From NCBI RefSeq assembly GCF_003852545.1, contig NZ_QAJR01000015.1, positions 1-64,000 of the forward strand: a stretch of DNA of 64,000 bases, in the 5' to 3' direction. This document shows, piece by piece, positions 35,540 to 44,543 of this stretch (position 1 is the stretch's first letter; each line of letters opens with the position of its first letter). The stretch is from Acidovorax sp. FJL06. GTDB lineage: Bacteria > Pseudomonadota > Gammaproteobacteria > Burkholderiales > Burkholderiaceae_C. Made by a program: the position numbers and the translations under genes. Under the pieces are notes generated by a model. The model saw only the letters and a program-made list of their open reading frames with translations, had not been told where the DNA came from and made no database searches.

Positions 35540-36436
35540 ATGGCGACCCGCGTGCTTCCGCCGCTCAAGGCCCTGCGCGCCTTCGAGGCGGCGGCGCGCC
35601 ACGCCAACTTCACGGCGGCTGCGGATGAGCTGAGCATCACCCACAGCGCGGTGAGCCAGCAGATTCGCCTGCTGGAGGACTACCTGGGCCAGCCGCTGTT
35701 CACCCGCGAGGCGCGCGGCGTGGTGCTGTTGCCCCATGCGCGCGAGTATTTCCTGGAGGTGCAGGCCAGCCTGGACCGCATTGCGGCGGCCACCGGGGCC
35801 GTCAAGTCGCCGGGCGGGCGGCGCACGCTGCGCGTGTGCACCTCGCCGTCGCTGGCCATGAAGTGGCTGATACCGCGGCTCAGCGGCTTCCAGGCCCTGG
35901 TGCCCGAGGCGGAGGTGCAGCTGTCCACCATGGGCCGCCAGTTCATCGAGCGCGCCGACGCCAGCAACGACGTGGTGATACAGCGCATGCCCATGCAGCG
36001 GCCCGAGCACACCTGCGTGCGCGTGCTCGACGACTACCTGCTGCCCGTGGCCTCGCCGCGCTTCATCCAGAACAACCGCCTGCACACCGCAGCCGACTGC
36101 CTGGGCCACCCGCTGCTGCAGGTCAGCGGCGGCATGGACGCCTGGCCCCGGTGGTTCGGCCTGGCCGGGCTGCAGGTGCCGGCGCAGTTGCCGGGCCCGG
36201 TGTTCGACCACCAGTTCCTGTGCATGCAGGCCGCCATGAACGACCTGGGCATTGCCCTGGTGCCCTGGTGCCTGCTGCAGGAGGATGTGCACGCGGACCG
36301 GCTGCGCCCGCTGTTCGCCCACCCGCGCCTGCAGGGCCCGGGTGTGTATGCGCAGTACCGCACGGACAACCCGCTGGCCGGGCTGGCGCGCCAGTTCATC
36401 GACTGGCTGGGCCTGCAGGGGCATGCGGGTGTCTGA
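35540..36436 (+). CDS. LysR-family regulator, GcvA-like
   Basis: A 298-residue regulator. The N-terminus LPPLKALRAFEAAARHANFTAAADELSITHSAVSQQI with LLEDYLGQPLFTREARGVVL is the GcvA/AmpR subfamily pattern. The effector domain begins near 90. ATG 35540 is the first codon matching the family N-terminus. It is divergent from the ABC operon, and the dyad at 35385-35397 suits its own class of binding site. It probably controls that transporter. Confidence 0.92.
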   Translation: MATRVLPPLKALRAFEAAARHANFTAAADELSITHSAVSQQIRLLEDYLGQPLFTREARGVVLLPHAREYFLEVQASLDRIAAATGAVKSPGGRRTLRVCTSPSLAMKWLIPRLSGFQALVPEAEVQLSTMGRQFIERADASNDVVIQRMPMQRPEHTCVRVLDDYLLPVASPRFIQNNRLHTAADCLGHPLLQVSGGMDAWPRWFGLAGLQVPAQLPGPVFDHQFLCMQAAMNDLGIALVPWCLLQEDVHADRLRPLFAHPRLQGPGVYAQYRTDNPLAGLARQFIDWLGLQGHAGV

Positions 36437-36476
36437 TCCCTTTGTTGCTTTCCCTGAATTTCTGAAGGCATGACCC

Positions 36477-37223
36477 ATGCTTGACTTTGCCCCTGGCCTG
36501 CAAGTGCGCGGCACGGCGCTGCACCAGCGCCTGTCCGACTACCGCCTGATCGCGTTCGACATGGACTCCACGCTGATCGCCATCGAAACCGTGGACGAGC
36601 TGGCCGACCTGGCCGGTTGCCGTGCGGCGGTGGAGGCCATCACCGAGGCCGCGATGCGCGGTGAGATCAGCGACTACAAGGAGAGCCTGCGCCAGCGCGT
36701 GGCCCTGCTGGCCGGCCTGCCCGAGGCGGCGCTGGCCGAGGTCTACGAGCGCCGGCTGCGCCTGAACCCTGGCGTGCAGGCGCTCATCGGCGCCTGCAAG
36801 GCGGCCGGGCTGCGCTGCATCCTGGTGACCGGCGGCTTCACCTGCTTCACCGACCGCCTGCAGGCGCGGCTGGGCCTGGACGATGTGCGCGCCAATGTGC
36901 TGGAGGTGGTTGGGGGCCGGGTCACGGGCCGCCTGCTGCCCCAGCCCTGGGGCGACATCGTTGATGGCGAGGAGAAGAAACGCAAGCTGCTCGCGGTGTG
37001 TGCAGAGATGGGCATTGCGCCCGCGCAGGCCATCGCCATGGGCGACGGTGCCAACGACCTGCCGATGATGGGCGCGGCTGGCCTGGCCGTGGCCTACCGG
37101 GCCAAGCCCGTGGTGCGCGCGCAGGCCGATGTGGCGATCAACGAAGGTGGGCTGGACCGCCTGCTCGAAGTGCTGGACCCTGCAAGCGTTGCAAGCGTTG
37201 CAAGCGTTGCAGGCGTGCCATAG
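36477..37223 (+). CDS. serB: Phosphoserine phosphatase
   Basis: A 248-residue HAD-fold enzyme making L-serine from phosphoserine. Motif I is IAFDMDSTLI (Asp at about 28 and 30), motif II LVTGGFTCFTDRL, motif III Lys and IV AMGDGANDLPMM. It lacks the ACT regulatory domain, like many short SerB proteins. GAAGG at 36464-36468 precedes the ATG by eight bases. The last codons contain a triplicated nine-base unit (GCAAGCGTT) encoding repeated SVA, just before the stop. Confidence 0.94.
   Translation: MLDFAPGLQVRGTALHQRLSDYRLIAFDMDSTLIAIETVDELADLAGCRAAVEAITEAAMRGEISDYKESLRQRVALLAGLPEAALAEVYERRLRLNPGVQALIGACKAAGLRCILVTGGFTCFTDRLQARLGLDDVRANVLEVVGGRVTGRLLPQPWGDIVDGEEKKRKLLAVCAEMGIAPAQAIAMGDGANDLPMMGAAGLAVAYRAKPVVRAQADVAINEGGLDRLLEVLDPASVASVASVAGVP
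37183..37213 (+). repeat. Short tandem repeat in the 3-prime end of serB
   Basis: GCAAGCGTT is repeated three times and followed by a variant GCAGGCGTG, giving Ala-Ser-Val repeats in the last residues of SerB. Copy number could vary by slippage without shifting the frame. Confidence 0.8.
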
Positions 37224-37312
37224 GCCACGGCGTTCCGGTGGGGCGCTGCTGCGCGCCGCCTGCGCCCAGGCGGTCAGGCGCGGGTGGCGGGCAAGGGGCT
37301 CGGCGGTGGCTG

Positions 37313-38236
37313 CTACATGCGCAGCGCGCGCGCCAGCATCACCACCCAGTCCCAGGCATGCAGGCGGGGGCGGGTGTGCAGGCTGCCGCCTTTGAGGGCC
37401 TCTACTTTGTCGAGGATGCGCAGGCCGCCTTGCACCACCAGGCGCAGCTCCCACCCCGCGCGGCCGGGCAGGCGGTGCACCAGGGGGGCGCCGCTGTGCA
37501 TGGTGGCGCGGGCCCAGTCGGCACAGTCGGCGATCAGGCGCGCGTTCTCGCGGGTGCTTTGCAGGGCCAGCAGTTCGGCCTGGCAGGCGCCATGGGCCGC
37601 GCAGTCGGCGCGCGGCAGGTAGTGGCGGTTGCGGGGGATGTCCACCGAGAGGTCCTGCCAGAAGTTGATCAGCTGTAGCGCGGTGCAGATCGCATCGCTT
37701 TGCCGCAGCGCCTGGGCGTCGCCCACGCCGTACAGGTGCAGCAGCAGGCGCCCCACGGGGTTGGCGGAGCGGCGGCAGTAATCCAGCAGCTCGGCGCGGT
37801 CGGCGTAGCCCTCGGCGTCGCGGGTTTTTTCCACGTCCTGGGCAAAGGCGCTGAGCAGGTCTTCGAGCAGCGGCAGGGGCAGCTGGTGGCTGCGCAGCAC
37901 GCCCTGCAGCGGCAAAAACACGCTGGCCCAGCGGGGCGAGGGCGCCTGCCCCTGGGCGATGGTGTGCAGGTCGGCCTGGTAGGCGGCCAGGTCGGCCAGA
38001 CGGCTGGTGGGCAGGGCGTCGCCCTCGTCCGCCAGGTCGTCGGCGGTGCGGGCAAAACCATAGATGGCGGCAATCGGCTGGCGCAGCTGGGGCGGGCACA
38101 GCACGGAGGCCACCGGGAAGTTCTCATAGTGCGTCACGGGCGCGGCCAGTGCCGCTGGGGCTGCAAGGGCGGGCTGGACGGCAGGGGGGGCCACGGGCAC
38201 GGCTGCGGGGGAGGGGGGGCTGGGGCGGTCGTTCAC
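37313..38236 (-). CDS. hpnC: Squalene synthase HpnC
   Basis: A 307-residue trans-isoprenyl diphosphate synthase-like protein. The first Asp-rich motif is DDLAD at 66-70 in FARTADDLADE; the second is in NFWQDLSVD. The residue pattern with an Ala/Pro-rich N-terminal extension (1-33) is seen in HpnC proteins. HpnC converts presqualene diphosphate to hydroxysqualene in the HpnCDE route. It stands alone, 10 kb from hpnD-hpnE, and convergent with serB. Confidence 0.87.
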   Translation of the reverse strand: MNDRPSPPSPAAVPVAPPAVQPALAAPAALAAPVTHYENFPVASVLCPPQLRQPIAAIYGFARTADDLADEGDALPTSRLADLAAYQADLHTIAQGQAPSPRWASVFLPLQGVLRSHQLPLPLLEDLLSAFAQDVEKTRDAEGYADRAELLDYCRRSANPVGRLLLHLYGVGDAQALRQSDAICTALQLINFWQDLSVDIPRNRHYLPRADCAAHGACQAELLALQSTRENARLIADCADWARATMHSGAPLVHRLPGRAGWELRLVVQGGLRILDKVEALKGGSLHTRPRLHAWDWVVMLARALRM

Positions 38237-38251
38237 ACCCAGGATTGTCGC

Positions 38252-38281
38252 TTGACAAGGTGGGGGCGCTTCTCATAGATT
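38252..38281 (+). promoter_or_regulatory. Sigma-70-like promoter for the RND efflux operon
   Basis: A perfect -35 TTGACA at 38252-38257 and a -10-like TAGATT at 38276-38281 with an 18-base spacer. The operator dyad at 38282 immediately follows. Confidence 0.6.
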
Positions 38282-38295
38282 ACTAACCGGTCAGT
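38282..38295. promoter_or_regulatory. Putative TetR-family operator
   Basis: ACTAACCGGTCAGT is a 14-bp dyad (ACT-N-ACCGGT-N-AGT) with one mismatched base pair and directly abuts the -10 hexamer. This matches the TetR/AcrR operator style and would block transcription. No TetR gene lies next to it in this window. Confidence 0.6.
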
Positions 38296-38434
38296 CAGTA
38301 ATTAAAAAAGCCATTCCATTCAGGGACAAGGAGGCTGGCCCACCCCCCCCCGTTGCAGCGCAGGTCGTGAGGCCTGTGCTGTGCCTGGTGTTCCGTCGCT
38401 CCTTCCTTGTGGCCCTTTTTTCACCGGATTTCCC

Positions 38435-39658
38435 ATGCGCACACCCTCCGCTCTGCGGCCCCTCCAACGGCACTCCCGGTTCTTGCTGGTGCTGGCCACC
38501 GCCTCTTTGCTGGCCGCCTGTTCGCGCCCCGCGCCGCCCGAGGAGCCTGTGCGCTCCGTCAAGCTGCTCACGGTGGGTGTGGGCGCGCTGCAGTCGAGCC
38601 TGGAGTATTCCGGCGAGGTGCGCGCACGGGTGGAGTCGCGCCTGGGCTTTCGGGTGGCGGGCAAGGTCGTGCAGCGCCAGGCCGAGCTGGGCCAGCATGT
38701 GAAGGCGGGCCAGGTGCTGGCCCAGCTGGACCCCAAGGACTATCAGCTGGCCACCGACGCCGCGCGGGCACAGCTGGCATCGGCCACCACGCAGCGGGAC
38801 CTGGCCGCTGCGGACTACAAGCGCTACCAGGCGCTGAAGGACCAGAACTTCATCAGCGGTGCCGAGCTGGAGCGCCGCGATGCCACCCTCAAGGCCGCGC
38901 AGGCCACGCTGGACCAAGCGCGTGCCCAGCTGTCGTCGCAGGGCAACCAGGCGGCCTACACCACGCTGGTGGCCGATGTGTCGGGCGTGGTCACGGGCAT
39001 TGATGCCGAGCCGGGCCAGGTGGTGGCCGCCGGCACGCCCGTGGTGCGCATTGCGCAGGACGGGCCTCGCGATGTGGTGTTTGCCGTGCCCGAGGACAAG
39101 GTGGCCCAGATCGCGCAGGGCTCGGAGGTGGCCGTGCGGGGTTGGTCGGGCGGTGCGCCGCTGGCCGGCCGGGTGCGCGAGGTGGCCGCCAGTGCCGATC
39201 CTGCGACCCGGACCTACCAGATCAAGGTGGCCATTGAGCGCGCCGAGGCGCCGGCCCTGGGGTCCACCGTGTATGTGACGCCCAAGGCGCTGAGCCACGC
39301 CGGCATTGCGGCCATCAAGCTGCCCACCAGTGCCTTGCGCCAGCAAGGGCAGTCCACCGCCGTGTGGGTGTATGACGCGGCCAGCAGCACGGTGAAATCG
39401 CAGCTGGTGCAGATCGCCACAGCCGATGGCAACGAGGCGGTGGTGGCTGCTGGGCTGACCCCCGGCATGCAGGTGGTGGCCACTGGCGTGCATGTGCTGT
39501 CGCCGGGGCAGAAGGTCACGGTGTATCAGCCAAAAGCGGTGCCACCGTCCGCCAACAAAGCGCAGACAGCTCCTGATTCTGTAGCGATTCCTGCGGTTAC
39601 CCCTGTGCCTGCCGCCGCAGCGCCCGCATCCGCCGCCACGGCCTCTGCCGCCAACTGA
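38435..39658 (+). CDS. RND efflux periplasmic adaptor (membrane fusion protein)
   Basis: A 407-residue lipoprotein adaptor. The lipobox ends LLAAC (Cys29). The barrel-sandwich, alpha-hairpin (about 95-160, rich in Ala/Gln/Glu) and beta-barrel regions are visible, with VTGIDAEPGQVVAAGTPVVRIAQDG. The C-terminal tail (about 360-407) is Ala/Pro-rich. ATG 38435 starts the signal peptide. It lies 139 bases after the TetR-type operator and eight bases before the permease gene. Confidence 0.93.
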   Translation: MRTPSALRPLQRHSRFLLVLATASLLAACSRPAPPEEPVRSVKLLTVGVGALQSSLEYSGEVRARVESRLGFRVAGKVVQRQAELGQHVKAGQVLAQLDPKDYQLATDAARAQLASATTQRDLAAADYKRYQALKDQNFISGAELERRDATLKAAQATLDQARAQLSSQGNQAAYTTLVADVSGVVTGIDAEPGQVVAAGTPVVRIAQDGPRDVVFAVPEDKVAQIAQGSEVAVRGWSGGAPLAGRVREVAASADPATRTYQIKVAIERAEAPALGSTVYVTPKALSHAGIAAIKLPTSALRQQGQSTAVWVYDAASSTVKSQLVQIATADGNEAVVAAGLTPGMQVVATGVHVLSPGQKVTVYQPKAVPPSANKAQTAPDSVAIPAVTPVPAAAAPASAATASAAN

Positions 39659-39666
39659 GGCCTGCC

Positions 39667-42600
39667 ATGACACAACAACAACCCAAAGAGGGGTTCAACC
39701 TCTCCAAATGGGCGCTCGACCACCCGGCGCTCACCCGCTACCTCATGGTGGTGCTGATGCTGCTGGGCTTTGCGGCCTACTTCCAGCTGGGGCAGGACGA
39801 AGACCCGCCGTTCACCTTCCGCGCCATGGTGGTGCGCACCTATTGGCCGGGCGCGACGGCGCAGCAGGTGGCCGAGCAGGTCACCGACAAGATCGAGCGC
39901 ACGCTGCAGGAGGTGCCGTATGCCGACAAGATCCGCAGCTACTCCAAGCCCGGCGAGTCACAGATCATTTTCCAGATCAAGGACTCGTCCAAGCCTGGCG
40001 ATGTGGCCAATGTCTGGTACAGCGTGCGCAAGAAGGTGGGCGATATGCGCTACACCCTGCCGCAGGGCATCCAGGGCCCGTTCTTCAACGACGACTTCGG
40101 CGACGTGTATGGCGTGATCTACGCGCTCGAATCCGAGGGTTTCAGCTACGCCGAACTGAAAGCATTTGCCGATGACGCGCGCCAACAGCTGCTGCGCGTG
40201 CCCGACGTGGCCAAGGTCGAGCTGTTTGGCGTGCAGGACGAAAAGCTGTTCATCGAGATTTCGCAAAAGCGCCTGTCGCAGCTGGGCCTGGACATGAACG
40301 CCGTGCTGGCCCAGCTGGGCCAGCAGAACGCAGTGGAAAGTGCGGGCGCCGTGCAGACGCCGCAGGACCAGGTGCAGGTGCGGGTGCAGGGGCAGTTCAA
40401 CGCCATCGAGGAGCTGCAGGCCATGCCGATCCGGGGGGCATCGGGTGCGCAGCTGCGTCTGTCGGACATTGCCGAAGTCAAGCGCGGCTATGTGGATCCG
40501 GCCACGGTGAAGGTGCGCCACCAGGGGCAGGAGGTGATTGCACTGGGCGTGTCCATGGCCAAGGGTGGCGACATCATTGCGCTGGGCAAGGCGCTGCACC
40601 AGGCCACCGACCGCATCGCCGGCACGCTGCCGGCGGGGGTGAAACTGGTCAATGTGCAAGACCAGCCCAAGGCCGTGGCGAGCTCGGTGAACGAGTTCGT
40701 CAAGGTGCTGATCGAGGCTGTGGTCATTGTGCTGGCCGTGAGTTTTGTCGCGCTGGGTTTCCACAAGCGCCCTGGCAACAACCCGCTGTGGAAGCGCTGG
40801 TACATCGACCCGCGCCCGGGCCTGGTGGTGGGCATCACGATTCCGTTGGTGCTGGCCGTGACCTTCCTGGCCATGTGGTACTGGGGCATTGGCCTGCACA
40901 AGATTTCGCTGGGCTCGCTCATCATTGCCTTGGGCCTGCTGGTGGACGACGCGATCATCGCGGTCGAGATGATGGTGCTCAAGCTCGAAGAGGGCTACGA
41001 CAAGGTGCGCGCCGCCACCTTTGCCTACGAAATCACGGCCATGCCCATGCTCACGGGCACGCTGATCACGGCGGCGGGCTTCTTGCCGATCGGCATCGCC
41101 AAGTCCACCACGGGGGAATACACCTTCGCCATTTTTGCGGTGACGGTGATTGCGCTGGTGCTCAGCTGGATCGTGTCGGTGTACTTCGTGCCCTACCTGG
41201 GCACGCTGCTGCTCAAGGTGCCGCCCCATGTGCTGGCTGCGCAAGCCCACAAGGGCATCACCGACGACCCGCACGAGGTCTTCGACAGCCCGTTCTATAC
41301 GGCCTTTCGCCGCCTGGTGAACTGGTGCGTGGCGCACCGCTGGCTCACCATCGGCATCACCATCCTGACCTTTGTGCTGGGTATCGTGGGCATGGGCAAG
41401 GTGCAGCAGCAGTTTTTCCCCGATTCGAGCCGCCCCGAGATCATGGTGGACATCTGGTTCCCGGAGGGCACCTCGTTCGCGGGCAATGAGGACGTGACCA
41501 AGCGCGTGGAGCAGCGCCTGCTCTCCGAGCCGGGCGTCACCGCCGTCAGCACCTGGGTGGGCTCGGGCGTGCCGCGCTTTTACCTGCCGCTGGACCAGGT
41601 GTTCCCGCAGAGCAATGTGTCGCAGTTCATCGTGCTGCCGCAGGACCTGAAGCTGCGCGAATCCCTGCGGGTGAAGCTGCCGGCCTTGTTGGCGCAGGAG
41701 TTCCCTGAAGTGCGCGGCCGCGTCAAGCTGCTGCCCAACGGACCGCCCGTGCCCTACCCCGTGCAGTTCCGTGTGGTGGGCCCGGACCCGCTGGTGCTGC
41801 GCGAGCGTGCCGACGAGGTGAAGGCCCAGCTGCGCCAGAACCCCGACATGCGGGGCGTGAACGACAACTGGAACGAGTCCGTGAAGGTGCTGCGCCTGGA
41901 GGTCGACCAGGCCAAGGCGCGCGCCCTGGGCGTGACGAGCCAGTCGATTGCGCAGGCCTCCAAGACCATCCTTTCGGGCACCCAGGTGGGGCAGTTCCGC
42001 GAGGGCGACAAGCTCATCGACATCCTGCTGCGCCAGCCGCTGGATGAGCGCAACGCCATCACCGACATCGCCAACGCCTACCTGCCCACGGCCTCGGGCA
42101 AGTCGATCCCGCTCACGCAGATCGCCAAGCCCGTGTTCACCTGGGAGCCGGGCGTGATGTGGCGCGAAAACCGCAACTACGCCATCACGGTGCAGGGCGA
42201 CGTGACCGAGGGCCTGCAGGGCGCCACGGTGACGGCGGCGCTGCTGCCGTCCCTCAAGGAGATCGAGGCGAAGTGGCGCGAGGCCGGGCAGACGGGCTAC
42301 CGCATCGAGGTGGCGGGCGCGGTGGAGGAAAGCTCCAAGGGCTCGGCCTCGATCGCGGCAGGCATTCCGATCATGCTGTTCATCACGTTCACGCTGCTGA
42401 TGCTGCAACTGCACAGCTTCAGCCGCGCCATGCTGGTGTTCCTGACCGGCCCGCTGGGCATGGCGGGCGTGGCGGCGGCGCTGCTGCTGCTCAACCGGCC
42501 CTTCGGCTTTGTGGCGCTGCTGGGCGTGATCGCGCTCATGGGCATGATCCAGCGCAACTCGGTGATCCTGATCGACCAGATCGAGCAGGACCGCGCCCGG

Positions 42601-42849
42601 GGCGTGCCGGCGTGGGACGCCATCGTCGAGTCGGCCGTGCGCCGCCTGCGCCCCATCGTGCTCACGGCCGCCGCGGCGGTGCTGGCCATGATCCCGCTGT
42701 CGCGCAGTGTGTTCTGGGGGCCAATGGCCGTGGCCATCATGGGCGGGCTGGTCGTAGCCACCGTGCTCACGCTGCTGGCGCTGCCTGCGATGTATGCCGC
42801 CTGGTTCCGGGTCAAACGGCCCGCGCCAGAGGTTCTTGGAGGGGTTTGA
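39667..42849 (+). CDS. RND-family efflux permease
   Basis: A 1060-residue inner-membrane proton antiporter. It has two halves, each with a large periplasmic loop, and about 12 helices. The first helix is DHPALTRYLMVVLMLLGFAAYFQLG, then AMVVRTYWPGATAQQVAEQVTDKIE. The charged helix-4 residues are present in GLLVDDAIIAVEMMV, and helix 11 has LGVIALMGMIQRNSVILID. Pairs with the adaptor upstream. No outer membrane factor gene follows, so it probably uses a TolC-like protein elsewhere. Substrate unknown. Confidence 0.94.
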   Translation: MTQQQPKEGFNLSKWALDHPALTRYLMVVLMLLGFAAYFQLGQDEDPPFTFRAMVVRTYWPGATAQQVAEQVTDKIERTLQEVPYADKIRSYSKPGESQIIFQIKDSSKPGDVANVWYSVRKKVGDMRYTLPQGIQGPFFNDDFGDVYGVIYALESEGFSYAELKAFADDARQQLLRVPDVAKVELFGVQDEKLFIEISQKRLSQLGLDMNAVLAQLGQQNAVESAGAVQTPQDQVQVRVQGQFNAIEELQAMPIRGASGAQLRLSDIAEVKRGYVDPATVKVRHQGQEVIALGVSMAKGGDIIALGKALHQATDRIAGTLPAGVKLVNVQDQPKAVASSVNEFVKVLIEAVVIVLAVSFVALGFHKRPGNNPLWKRWYIDPRPGLVVGITIPLVLAVTFLAMWYWGIGLHKISLGSLIIALGLLVDDAIIAVEMMVLKLEEGYDKVRAATFAYEITAMPMLTGTLITAAGFLPIGIAKSTTGEYTFAIFAVTVIALVLSWIVSVYFVPYLGTLLLKVPPHVLAAQAHKGITDDPHEVFDSPFYTAFRRLVNWCVAHRWLTIGITILTFVLGIVGMGKVQQQFFPDSSRPEIMVDIWFPEGTSFAGNEDVTKRVEQRLLSEPGVTAVSTWVGSGVPRFYLPLDQVFPQSNVSQFIVLPQDLKLRESLRVKLPALLAQEFPEVRGRVKLLPNGPPVPYPVQFRVVGPDPLVLRERADEVKAQLRQNPDMRGVNDNWNESVKVLRLEVDQAKARALGVTSQSIAQASKTILSGTQVGQFREGDKLIDILLRQPLDERNAITDIANAYLPTASGKSIPLTQIAKPVFTWEPGVMWRENRNYAITVQGDVTEGLQGATVTAALLPSLKEIEAKWREAGQTGYRIEVAGAVEESSKGSASIAAGIPIMLFITFTLLMLQLHSFSRAMLVFLTGPLGMAGVAAALLLLNRPFGFVALLGVIALMGMIQRNSVILIDQIEQDRARGVPAWDAIVESAVRRLRPIVLTAAAAVLAMIPLSRSVFWGPMAVAIMGGLVVATVLTLLALPAMYAAWFRVKRPAPEVLGGV

Positions 42850-42899
42850 TTCCCACTCTGCCCGCATCAGGGTAAAATAGAAGGTTGACCGATTTCATG

Positions 42900-42929
42900 C
42901 AGGCGGCAGCTGAGGTTGCCGCCTGTTTG
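42900..42929 (+). terminator. Terminator-like hairpin after the RND operon
   Basis: CAGGCGGCA and TGCCGCCTG form a perfect 9-bp stem (42900-42908, 42917-42925), followed by TTTGTTTGTTG. A -10-like TAAAAT at 42873-42878 lies just upstream of it, so the tRNA-Leu transcript may begin before it. Confidence 0.6.
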
Positions 42930-42943
42930 TTTGTTGTAGAACC

Positions 42944-43030
42944 GCGCGGGTGGCGAAATTGGTAGACGCACCAGGTTTAGGTCCTGACGCCAGCAATGGT
43001 GTGGGGGTTCGAGTCCCCCCCCGCGCACCA
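42944..43030 (+). tRNA. tRNA-Leu (anticodon UAG)
   Basis: An 87-base class II tRNA with acceptor GCGCGGG pairing to CCCGCGC, discriminator A and encoded CCA. The anticodon loop TTTAGGT gives UAG. It has the long variable arm of leucine tRNAs. Confidence 0.96.
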
Positions 43031-43105
43031 CCCATGTGAGACTTTGCGGAACACGGCGCTGCTGCGCTGCAGCCAGCACGATCCACATTCATAAGAGGAA
43101 TAGCC

Positions 43106-44419
43106 ATGGCCGTTACTGTTGAAACCCTTGAGAAGCTCGAGCGCAAGATCACGCTGAGCGTGCCCGTTACCCTGATCCAGTCCGAAGTCGACACGCGCCT
43201 CAAGCGCCTGGCTCGCACCGTGAAGATGGACGGTTTCCGTCCTGGCAAGGTGCCCATGAACGTGGTGGCCCAGCGCTATGGCTACTCGGTGCAGTACGAA
43301 GTGCTCAACGACAAGGTCGGTGAAGCCTTTGCCGTGGCCGCCAATGAAGCCAACCTGCGTGTGGCCGGCCAGCCCCGCATCACCGAAAAAGAAGGCGCTC
43401 CAGAAGGTCAGGTGACTTTTGACGCCATCTTCGAAGTGTTCCCTGAAGTCAAGATCGCCGACCTGTCGGACGCCGAAGTCGAAAAGCTGTCGGCCGAAGT
43501 GACCGATGCCGCCATCGACAAGACCATCGACATCCTGCGCAAGCAGCGCCGCAGCTTCGCCCAGCGCGCCCTCGACGCCGCTGCGCAAGACGGTGATCGC
43601 GTGACCGTGGACTTCGAAGGCAAGATCGACGGCGAGCCGTTTGACGGCGGCAAGGCCGAAGACTTCCAGTTCCTGGTGGGCGAAGGCCAGATGCTCAAGG
43701 AATTCGAAGACGCCGTGCGTGGCATGAAGTCGGGCGAAAGCAAGACCTTCCCCCTGGCCTTCCCTGCTGAATACCATGGCAAGGATGTGGCCGGCAAGAC
43801 CGCCGACTTCCTCGTGACCGTGAAGAAGATCGAAGCCGCCCACCTGCCCGAAGTGAATGACGCCTTGGCCAAGTCGCTGGGCATTGCCGACGGTTCCGTG
43901 GACGGCCTGCGCGCCGACATCAAGAAGAACCTGGAGCGCGAAGTCAAGTTCCGCCTGCTGGCCCGCAACAAGCAAGCCGTGATGGACGCCCTGGTGGCCA
44001 AGGCCGAACTGGACCTGCCCAATGCCAGCATCCAGGCTGAAATCGCCCGCCTGCTGGAAGGCGCCCGCGCCGAGCTCAAGCAGCGTGGCATCAAGGACGC
44101 CGACAAGGCCGAGATCCCTGAAGACGTGTTCCGCCCCCAAGCCGAGCGCCGCGTGCGCCTGGGCCTGGTGCTGGCCGAGCTGGTGCGCGCCAACGAACTG
44201 CAGGCCAAGCCCGAGCAGCTCAAGGCCCACATCGACGAGCTGGCCGCCAGCTACGAGAAGCCCGAAGACGTGGTGCGCTGGTACTTCGGCGACCGCCAGC
44301 GTCTGGCCGAAGTCGAAGCCGTTGTGATCGAAAACAACGTGACCGAATTCGTGCTGGGCAAGGCCAAGGTGGTCGAGAAGGCCGTGTCGTTTGACGAACT
44401 GATGGCCCAGCAGGGCTGA
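43106..44419 (+). CDS. tig: Trigger factor
   Basis: A 437-residue ribosome-associated chaperone and peptidyl-prolyl isomerase. The N-terminal ribosome-binding loop is [10 protein letters not shown], with a FKBP-like domain (about 150-250, [21 protein letters not shown]) and a long helical C-terminal domain. It binds nascent chains at the exit tunnel. First of the tig-clpP-clpX-lon block and just after a tRNA-Leu gene. Confidence 0.97.
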   Translation: MAVTVETLEKLERKITLSVPVTLIQSEVDTRLKRLARTVKMDGFRPGKVPMNVVAQRYGYSVQYEVLNDKVGEAFAVAANEANLRVAGQPRITEKEGAPEGQVTFDAIFEVFPEVKIADLSDAEVEKLSAEVTDAAIDKTIDILRKQRRSFAQRALDAAAQDGDRVTVDFEGKIDGEPFDGGKAEDFQFLVGEGQMLKEFEDAVRGMKSGESKTFPLAFPAEYHGKDVAGKTADFLVTVKKIEAAHLPEVNDALAKSLGIADGSVDGLRADIKKNLEREVKFRLLARNKQAVMDALVAKAELDLPNASIQAEIARLLEGARAELKQRGIKDADKAEIPEDVFRPQAERRVRLGLVLAELVRANELQAKPEQLKAHIDELAASYEKPEDVVRWYFGDRQRLAEVEAVVIENNVTEFVLGKAKVVEKAVSFDELMAQQG

Positions 44420-44474
44420 TGGGCCTGGCCGGGCGGCTTGTTGCCGAACTGCCCGGTTGTTTCCGTCACACACA

Positions 44475-44502
44475 GGGGCTTGTGCTTTCGTGCACAAGCC
44501 CC
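44475..44502 (+). terminator. Perfect 11-bp hairpin between tig and clpP
   Basis: GGGGCTTGTGC and GCACAAGCCCC pair perfectly around a 6-base loop, followed by AATTCATTT, only weakly T-rich. It is 42 bases before the clpP start. A second, weaker stem CCGGGC/GCCCGG is at 44429-44456. These probably limit read-through from tig or stabilise the clpP leader. Confidence 0.6.
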
Positions 44503-44543
44503 AATTCATTTCTGGGTACAGTACCTGCTTGACTGGAGAAAAC

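Noticed and set aside
39566-39600. GCTAT-type repeat inside the 3-prime end of the RND adaptor gene
   Set aside because: A loose AGCTCCTGATTCTGTAGC resemblance only; the following blocks of the element are missing.
39958-42867. Antisense open frame of 969 codons across the RND permease
   Set aside because: Composition is typical of a shadow frame and the sense strand has an intact full-length RND permease.
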